A program made the position numbers and the translations under genes. DNA of 64,000 nucleotides from Paenibacillus xylanilyticus (lineage in GTDB: Bacteria; Bacillota; Bacilli; Paenibacillales; Paenibacillaceae), in the NCBI RefSeq assembly GCF_009664365.1, contig NZ_CP044310.1, positions 4,219,001 to 4,283,000 of the forward strand. Reading direction: 5' to 3'. How positions within the stretch are numbered: position 1 is the first letter of the stretch; the number at the start of each line of letters is the position of its first letter. The notes under the pieces are model-generated. The model worked only from the letters and a program-made list of their open reading frames with translations, had not been told where the DNA came from and searched no databases. This document shows, in pieces, positions 58,634 to 64,000 of the stretch.

Positions 58634-58674
58634 TTTCTACGTTTCCGAAGGCTTTTCCTGCCCCCCGACAAAAC
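58634..58674 (-). promoter_or_regulatory. Sigma-H promoter of spoIIA operon with a 0A-like box
   Basis: On the minus strand: GCAGGAAAA (58653-58661, full match to RnAGGAWWW), 12 bp, GTAGAAA (58634-58640, 6 of 7 matches to RnnGAAT). TTTTGTCGGGG directly upstream (58664-58674) resembles a Spo0A box. Confidence 0.7.
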
Positions 58675-58742
58675 TAGAAGAAAACCCCTAATTAACTACA
58701 AAATACGTTCAAGGAATGTATGCAGAACGCGCAAATCGGCAT

Positions 58743-59918
58743 TTAATCAAACAGGTTCGATGTTGTTCGTTTAAACAGCTTCCACCAGCCAGCCTTATTC
58801 ACATCCTGAGGGGCCTGGATATCAAACTCCTTGATGACCTCGTTTCCTTGGTAAACGACAAGCTTACCTACGCTCTGACCAGCCTTGACGGGTGCTTTCA
58901 CTTTTTTTGCCATTAACAGCTCATGGCGGAACTCATCGGCTTTGGCGCCTTTGCGCATCAGCACACTATAATTCTGCGTAGCCGTCAGCGGCAGTTCAGC
59001 CACTTCCCCTTTTTCAATCTTCAGACTGCCGAGCTGATCCCCTGCTTTGTACAAAGGTTTCATCGTGTATTGTCCGAACGCATAGTCGAACATCGAAGCC
59101 ACTTCAGCATTTCGGGTTTTCGTATTCGGTTCACCCAGCACTACAGCAACCGTACGCAGACCGTCCTTCATAGCGGTAGCTGACAAGCAGAATTTGGCTT
59201 CTGATGTATAACCCGTTTTCAGACCGTCTGCGCCTGAGTAGAACCGGACCAGTTTATTGGTATTCACCAGCCAGAAGGGCTTTTCCGTATCTTTACGAAG
59301 GTAATCCTGGTATGCTCCCGTGTATTTCGTAATCCCTGAATGTTTCAGCAGTTCACGACTCATCAGCGCAATGTCATGTGCGGAAGAATAATGATTCTCC
59401 ACTGGAAGTCCATTACAATTGGCAAAGTGCGTATCTTTCATGCCGAGCTCTTTGGCCCGTTCATTCATCAGCTGCACAAAAGCTTCTTCTGATCCGGCAA
59501 TTTTCTCTGCCATCGCAACAGATGCATCATTACCGGAAGCCATGGCGATTCCTTTCAACATGTCATCGACAGTCATCTCTTCGCCAGGTTCGAGGAAAAT
59601 CTGTGACCCCCCCATGGATGCAGCATATTCACTCGTTCTCACCCTATCCGTCAGCTTCAGCTTGCCGGAATCGATGGCTTCGATCGTCAGCAGCATGGTC
59701 ATAATCTTTGTAATACTCGCCGGAGGCAGCTGATCATGACTGTTTTTCTCAAAAATAACTGTTCCCGTATCGGCATCCATTAAAATGGCAGAACGAGCCG
59801 ACGGGGCAAGATCTGTCCCTCCTGCCGTTTTGGGTGCTTCCTCCGCCAGCGCTGTTGTCGCCATAAGGGGTAGCAAAATACATAGGGTCATGAACGATGC
59901 CATTATTCGTTTCTTCAC
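58743..59918 (-). CDS. dacF: Sporulation D-alanyl-D-alanine carboxypeptidase DacF
   Basis: 391 residues from a GTG at 59918 with GAGGAGG 9 nt upstream. A signal peptide (to about residue 25, ALAEE) precedes a DD-carboxypeptidase domain with SITK, SGND and KTGY and a C-terminal PBP5-like domain. DacF acts from the forespore on cortex cross-linking. It lies directly upstream of spoIIAA, as in B. subtilis. Confidence 0.94.
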   Translation of the reverse strand: MKKRIMASFMTLCILLPLMATTALAEEAPKTAGGTDLAPSARSAILMDADTGTVIFEKNSHDQLPPASITKIMTMLLTIEAIDSGKLKLTDRVRTSEYAASMGGSQIFLEPGEEMTVDDMLKGIAMASGNDASVAMAEKIAGSEEAFVQLMNERAKELGMKDTHFANCNGLPVENHYSSAHDIALMSRELLKHSGITKYTGAYQDYLRKDTEKPFWLVNTNKLVRFYSGADGLKTGYTSEAKFCLSATAMKDGLRTVAVVLGEPNTKTRNAEVASMFDYAFGQYTMKPLYKAGDQLGSLKIEKGEVAELPLTATQNYSVLMRKGAKADEFRHELLMAKKVKAPVKAGQSVGKLVVYQGNEVIKEFDIQAPQDVNKAGWWKLFKRTTSNLFD

Positions 59919-60118
59919 TAGGGTTAACCTCCTCAAATGACTTGCTTACTGCATGCTCCATGCATGTACTGCTAATCATTGTCGGCGCGTTTACAGTAAA
60001 TTATTCCATCCCATGAATGATTTCCCGAACTTTTTCTATTCTCAAACAAATGCACAAAAAACGTGCCCCCTAATTGAAAAGAGAACACGTAATTACACAC
60101 GATACTGTAAAGAGGGGA

Positions 60119-60340
60119 TTAACCCCCAAAATCCCATGAATAGATATTCCAGAAGACAAGAAAAGAAGTTAATACGACAGATATACGGATGTTCCACTTT
60201 GTCGGAGAGGTATAGGTTTGATATGCCATGATCAAAACGATAATGATACTCGCAGCCATAAACGCAATATTCGTTTTCACAAAGAAAAGCAGCAGCAGCA
60301 CGCCAATATGTATGACTCCGATGAGACGGTCAATATTCAT
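60119..60340 (-). CDS. Small membrane protein, unknown function
   Basis: 73 residues with three hydrophobic stretches (about 7-21, 25-41 and 51-67) and a short polar loop (TYTSPTKWN). AAGGAGG 6 nt before the ATG strongly supports translation. It lies between pupG and dacF, where B. subtilis has no such gene. I recognise no family. Confidence 0.65.
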   Translation of the reverse strand: MNIDRLIGVIHIGVLLLLFFVKTNIAFMAASIIIVLIMAYQTYTSPTKWNIRISVVLTSFLVFWNIYSWDFGG

Positions 60341-60460
60341 ATCAAACCTCCTTGCATCACATATAGATCGTTATAACCCCACTAAATGTTTTTTCCTTAG
60401 GCAGAACTATTTTCATGTTACTCTTTTTTTATTTTCTGAATTTCACTTTTCTGTAAAAAA

Positions 60461-60511
60461 TAAAAAAGACAACCTCTTGAATGATCCCAAGGATCACCAT
60501 AGGTTGTCTTA
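60461..60511 (-). terminator. Terminator of pupG
   Basis: AAGACAACCT.../AGGTTGTCTT with an inner GATCC/GGATC stem, followed by TTTTATTTTTT on the minus strand. Confidence 0.85.
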
Positions 60512-60524
60512 CTGTAGCTTCTGA

Positions 60525-61349
60525 TTACATTTGCGGAATCACGGCCAGAACAAGCGCAAGGAATGATTCACGAACACGCTCGGTCGTTTCCATAACCTCA
60601 TCATGGGACAACGGCTGATCTAGGATTCCGGCTGCCATATTACTGATGCAGGAAATGCCGAGCACTTCCAGACCAGCATGACGTGCCACGATAACCTCGG
60701 ATACTGTAGACATACCCACCGCGTCTGCACCCAGCGTACGCAGCATGACGATCTCAGCAGGTGTCTCATAATTAGGACCCAGCAAGCCTGCGTATACGCC
60801 TTCACGTACGTTAAAGCCTTGTGAAGCCGCTGTATCTTTCGCCAGTGCGCGCAGTCGGCGGCTGTAGGCTTCAGACAGGTCAGGGAAGCGCACGCCCATA
60901 GCCGGGTCATTAGGCCCGATCAACGGATTTTTGCCCGTCATATTCAAGTGATCGGAGATGAGCATCAGATCGCCTGGCTCATACGAAGTGTTTACACCGC
61001 CAGCCGCGTTGGTTACGAGCAGTGAAGATACACCCAGTTCTTTCATGACACGTACAGGAAACGCTGTAAGCTCAGGTCCGTATCCTTCGTACATGTGGAA
61101 ACGGCCTTTCATCATAACAACCGGACGGCCTTTGATGGTGCCGACCAGCAATTCCCCTTCATGCCCTTCTACCGTGGAGACCGGGAAGTGAGGAATATCC
61201 TGATAGGCAATACTTACGCCATCTTCAATAAGATCGGCCAGAATGCCAAGACCGGAACCCAAAATCAAACCGACTTCCGGCTTGATGGAGCTTTTGCTTT
61301 GAATGTAAGAAGCAGCTTCCTGAATCATCTGTTGATTTAATGGTGTCAT
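60525..61349 (-). CDS. pupG: Purine nucleoside phosphorylase
   Basis: 274 residues of the trimeric PNP class: GLILGSGLG, GHEGELLVG, GRFHMYEGYG, NAAGGVN and GMSTVSEV. It cleaves guanosine/inosine and deoxy forms with phosphate. The drm (phosphopentomutase) gene that stands beside it in B. subtilis is not present here. Confidence 0.95.
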   Translation of the reverse strand: MTPLNQQMIQEAASYIQSKSSIKPEVGLILGSGLGILADLIEDGVSIAYQDIPHFPVSTVEGHEGELLVGTIKGRPVVMMKGRFHMYEGYGPELTAFPVRVMKELGVSSLLVTNAAGGVNTSYEPGDLMLISDHLNMTGKNPLIGPNDPAMGVRFPDLSEAYSRRLRALAKDTAASQGFNVREGVYAGLLGPNYETPAEIVMLRTLGADAVGMSTVSEVIVARHAGLEVLGISCISNMAAGILDQPLSHDEVMETTERVRESFLALVLAVIPQM

Positions 61350-61530
61350 TTCAAATGTTCCCCCTTGAGTTGAAACTTCCGTCTATGTCAGCTAGCTGCA
61401 TCGTTCAGGTATATTCCTTCTGACGACGCGCTCGCTTATGTATAACGGCGTTTAAATGTGTACAGTTTATTTTATCCTAAATCAGCGATATGTTCCGCAT
61501 CTATTATTGAACTTTTAGCGTTAAAGCCCA

Positions 61531-62421
61531 TTATTTTGCTCGCGGATGATGCGTTTCATAGATCTCCTTCATCGTTTTGCGGCCATGATTCCCATATTGT
61601 TGTCCTGCCTGCTCCACATGACCCAGCATGTCCTGCACGGCACGAGTATCTGCCCCGCTTGCAATCAGGTGGGCCGCAAAGGAATGGCGCAGCGTGTGCG
61701 GCGTAATCTCTCCTGAAATCCCCGCATCCATCGCCGCTTTCTTGAGCAGCTTCCAGAAGCCCTGGCGGGTTAAACGTCTTCCGGACACGTTGACGAACAG
61801 GGCCTGCTCGTCCGAGTCTGTTTTGAGCAGGTGGTTACGAAAATCGTTAACATACACACTTGCCCAGTGTGCTGCCGGTGCGCCAATCGGCAGAATTCGT
61901 TCTTTGCCTGCACCTCCGCAGCGAATAAACCGCATGCCAGGTTGAACATCCCGTATATCCAGTGCGATCAATTCCGAGACGCGAATACCGGTAGCATACA
62001 AAAGCTCAAGCATGGCACGATCACGCACCCCTTGGGCAGAGCGAGTATCGGGCGAGGCCAGAAGGAGTTCAATTTCATCCACCGTTAATACCTGTGGCGG
62101 GGTTTTATCCGCTTTCGGAGCCTCGACATCAAACGTTGGATCCTGCAGAATCTCGCCACGGCGCATCAAAAAATGAAAATAGGAACGCAAGGATACCACG
62201 CTGCGAGCAATAGTCGCATTGGCACGCCCCGCCTGCTTCAGTTTGCCGATAAACAAAATAACATGAGTACGACGCACCTGCCCTGCCTCACGAATACCGT
62301 ATTCCTTATCTGCAAATTCGATGAACTTGTCCACGTCTCGAAGATACGACTCCAGCGTACTGCTTGACATCCCTTTATCTTCTTCCAAGTATAAGGCATA
62401 GGGGTGTATCGTCTGTCTCAT
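61531..62421 (-). CDS. xerD: Tyrosine recombinase XerD with atypical C-terminal box
   Basis: 296 residues. XerD resolves chromosome dimers at dif with XerC. The SAM-like N-terminal domain and most catalytic positions are clear: Arg in ATGIRVSEL, Lys in GGAGKERILP, HTLRHSF and LGH. The usual LGHxxxxTTQIYTHV stretch is instead LGHVEQAGQQYGNHG: a Tyr is present but one residue nearer to the His, with the THV residues altered; downstream EIYETHHPRAK is normal. It lies between DUF4227 and pupG, as in B. subtilis. The ATG at 62421 has GAGGAGC 7 nt upstream. Confidence 0.9.
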   Translation of the reverse strand: MRQTIHPYALYLEEDKGMSSSTLESYLRDVDKFIEFADKEYGIREAGQVRRTHVILFIGKLKQAGRANATIARSVVSLRSYFHFLMRRGEILQDPTFDVEAPKADKTPPQVLTVDEIELLLASPDTRSAQGVRDRAMLELLYATGIRVSELIALDIRDVQPGMRFIRCGGAGKERILPIGAPAAHWASVYVNDFRNHLLKTDSDEQALFVNVSGRRLTRQGFWKLLKKAAMDAGISGEITPHTLRHSFAAHLIASGADTRAVQDMLGHVEQAGQQYGNHGRKTMKEIYETHHPRAK

Positions 62422-62495
62422 GTACAACGCTCCTCATCTGACAGCATTGCCGAACTGGCAACCTGCTTCCGTATTTGCATCCCTGGCTGTCCGGA

Positions 62496-62738
62496 CTACT
62501 CTCCATACCAATAAAACAAACGGAGTCTCTCCGCCAGCGTAAGACGTGCTTCTCCATTGCCTGGCCAATCCGTCTCCTGAAAGACTTTGACTGCATTTCC
62601 TGTAGGCATCTGATACTGATCCACAGGTGAGATCCAGCCGTTGAACAAATCCAGAACATGATAGAACAGATAAACCAATCCTGCAAAAACTATAATAAAT
62701 CGTATAAAACGAAGCCCTCGGCGCAGTGAAATAATCAT
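62496..62738 (-). CDS. DUF4227 family protein (YqzK-like)
   Basis: 80 residues: one N-terminal membrane helix (about 11-29), then a short outer domain ending RLTLAERLRLFYWYGE. It is found between fur and xerD throughout Bacillales. Function unknown. The ATG has AGGAGGGGG upstream. Confidence 0.85.
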   Translation of the reverse strand: MIISLRRGLRFIRFIIVFAGLVYLFYHVLDLFNGWISPVDQYQMPTGNAVKVFQETDWPGNGEARLTLAERLRLFYWYGE

Positions 62739-62854
62739 GGGTTGTCCCCCTCCTGGTTTGAATCCAATTCATCTAGAATCAGGGTATGACGACAAACACA
62801 GGAATATGACATTTGAGATGCCATCAGAGATAACCTTACATCATGTACTGGACC

Positions 62855-62891
62855 AAAAAAGCTCTCCCGTCAAAACCGCCGGTGAGAGCTT
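62855..62891 (-). terminator. Terminator of fur
   Basis: AAGCTCTC.../GAGAGCTT stem followed by TTTTTGG on the minus strand, 15 bp past the fur stop. Confidence 0.85.
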
Positions 62892-62905
62892 GAAGATATG
62901 CTATG

Positions 62906-63373
62906 TTATTCTTCATCTTTGGGCTTCTGGTCATTTTTAGCTTTGCAACGATAACAAATCCCATGAAAATCCAGTCGGTGATCTACTACCGAAAAGTTAA
63001 ATTCCCGCTCCAGACGCTCTTCAAGCGGTCCAAGCCAGTCTTCACGTATTTCATCCATACTTCCGCATTGAACGCAAATTAAGTGATGATGGTGATGCTT
63101 GGATGTATCTCCGCGCAGATCATAACGCGCTACACCGTCGCCGAAGTTGATTTTCTCTACAACATGCAGCTCACTCAGCAGTTCGAGGGTACGGTACACG
63201 GTTGCCAGACCGATTTCGGGAGCTTTTTCTTTAACGAGCATGAATACGTCTTCCGCACTCAGATGATCTTCTTCATTCTCAAGAAGTACTCTTACGGTGG
63301 CTTCCCGCTGGGGCGTTAATTTATAACCTTGGGACTGTAGTTGCTGCTTAATTTTATCGATCCGTGCTTCCAT
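62906..63373 (-). CDS. fur: Fur-family metal-dependent repressor
   Basis: 155 residues: winged-helix DNA-binding domain (YKLTPQREATVRVLLENEEDHLSAEDVF, IGLATVYRTLELL) and a dimerisation domain with HHHHHLICVQCG and CYRCK (structural zinc cysteines). It most likely senses Fe2+, as the position between yqzK and spoIIM matches B. subtilis fur, though Zur or PerR cannot be excluded by motifs alone. It has its own promoter and terminator. Confidence 0.92.
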   Translation of the reverse strand: MEARIDKIKQQLQSQGYKLTPQREATVRVLLENEEDHLSAEDVFMLVKEKAPEIGLATVYRTLELLSELHVVEKINFGDGVARYDLRGDTSKHHHHHLICVQCGSMDEIREDWLGPLEERLEREFNFSVVDHRLDFHGICYRCKAKNDQKPKDEE

Positions 63374-63427
63374 TTTCTCCCTCCCCCTAGGAAATCACTG
63401 CACACTGCAACTTAACCCACTTCTTTC

Positions 63428-63457
63428 ATTATAGGGGGAGTGCGTAATTAAAGTCAA
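63428..63457 (-). promoter_or_regulatory. Sigma-A promoter of fur
   Basis: On the minus strand: TTGACT (63452-63457), 18 bp, TATAAT (63428-63433). It starts a leader of about 48 nt. Confidence 0.7.
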
Positions 63458-63481
63458 CATTTTACACTGTCCGTTGCGGCG

Positions 63482-64000
63482 CTACGCCGGGAGCAGCATT
63501 GGCGTTACCCAGCGCATCATCGCGGGTGTTACCCATGTTTCAAAAGACGCGACGCCTAACAGCAGTCCAGCCATAACCAGCGTTAACAGCACATAAGAAG
63601 CAAACGGCCTTTGTCCACCCGGCGCCCGCTGCATGAGTACACGATTCCGAATGATATATAAGGAAAAGGTCATGGCCGACACACTGCAGATCAGCAATAC
63701 CGGAATGACGAACAAATTATGCGGCGCGACGGATACCAGGGCAAACAGCAGCCCTTTCCAGGAATACTGTCCGACGAGATATCCAACGGTAAATCCTATC
63801 AGCACTCCTTTTAGAAAATCCAAAACCAATATCCCCGGCAATCCGATGACGGACAGGCCCAGTATCCAGATAAGGCCAACCCATTTCAGATGAAGTATCG
63901 CTATATCCCAATAGGTTCCGGACTCGACAATCTGCCCGCTGTGCTGGACTGTCATGAAAAAATTGCCCAGATAACCCTCCAGATCCTGACGCTGTTCAAG
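63482..64000 (-). CDS. spoIIM: Stage II sporulation protein M (N-terminus beyond right edge)
   Basis: At least 172 residues in an open frame that reaches the right edge; the internal ATG at 63955 is not the true start, since the family has about 210 residues with an N-terminal membrane helix that is missing here. Motifs ISVIGLPGILVLDFLKGVLIGFTVG-like and VSVAPHNLFVIP match SpoIIM. It is part of the SpoIIDMP complex that thins septal peptidoglycan and drives engulfment. Upstream of fur, as in B. subtilis. Confidence 0.9.
   Translation of the reverse strand, partial: LEQRQDLEGYLGNFFMTVQHSGQIVESGTYWDIAILHLKWVGLIWILGLSVIGLPGILVLDFLKGVLIGFTVGYLVGQYSWKGLLFALVSVAPHNLFVIPVLLICSVSAMTFSLYIIRNRVLMQRAPGGQRPFASYVLLTLVMAGLLLGVASFETWVTPAMMRWVTPMLLPA

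Overview
The window is a chromosomal segment of an endospore-forming low-GC Gram-positive bacterium, most likely a Paenibacillus. The evidence is a dense set of sporulation and germination genes (spoIVA, spoVIF, ypeB, gerW, dacB, spmA/B, spoVAA/AB/AF, sigF, spoIIAA/AB, dacF, spoIIM), TRAP (mtrB), a T-box and an FMN riboswitch, strong GGAGG-type ribosome sites, and gene order collinear with the Bacillus subtilis block from mtrB/hbs to fur/spoIIM. Almost every gene lies on the minus strand. No rRNA, tRNA, CRISPR array, prophage or transposase gene was seen.

Layout from left to right. 1-1600: a truncated membrane-anchored protein, mtrB, a tiny plus-strand ORF with a sigma-G-like promoter, and hbs. 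1800-5600: a sugar ABC transporter operon inserted between hbs and spoIVA. 5700-17700: the spoIVA to cmk core (spoIVA, yphF-like lipoprotein, DUF2768, spoVIF, gpsA, plsY, der, S1, plsC, cmk, DUF5359, PilZ protein), interrupted by a ferredoxin and a nucleotidyltransferase-like gene. 17800-24400: ypeB, prsW, ypbH/mecA, a polysaccharide deacetylase, and a phosphoesterase, membrane protein and CPBP protease trio. 24600-26700: T-box plus serA. 26765-31642: a 1625-residue collagen-like protein with 13 repeated globular modules. 31800-38500: rluB-resABCDE (cytochrome c maturation and redox two-component system). 38700-48970: a secreted protease, spmB-spmA-dacB, gerW, DUF2953, scpB-scpA, then ribH-ribBA-ribE-ribD behind an FMN riboswitch. 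49600-60000: ppiB, lysA, a shortened spoVA operon (AA-AB-AF only), a 338-bp imperfect palindrome, a divergent AraC/EamA pair, sigF-spoIIAB-spoIIAA and dacF. 60100-64000: a small membrane protein, pupG, xerD, DUF4227, fur and spoIIM (cut by the right edge).

The genes combine housekeeping (chromosome segregation by ScpAB, XerD and HU; membrane lipid synthesis by PlsY, GpsA and PlsC; riboflavin, lysine and serine synthesis; haem c maturation) with forespore and mother-cell sporulation functions. Promoter-like sequences for sigma-H (spoIIAA), sigma-E (spoIVA) and sigma-G (spoVAA and the small ORF) agree with these roles.

The parts least explained by known biology are the modular collagen-like protein, the long palindrome next to the spoVAA promoter, the sigma-G-like micro-ORF, the unusual XerD catalytic region, a ResE without an extracytoplasmic sensor domain, and several unexplained inverted repeats in leaders.
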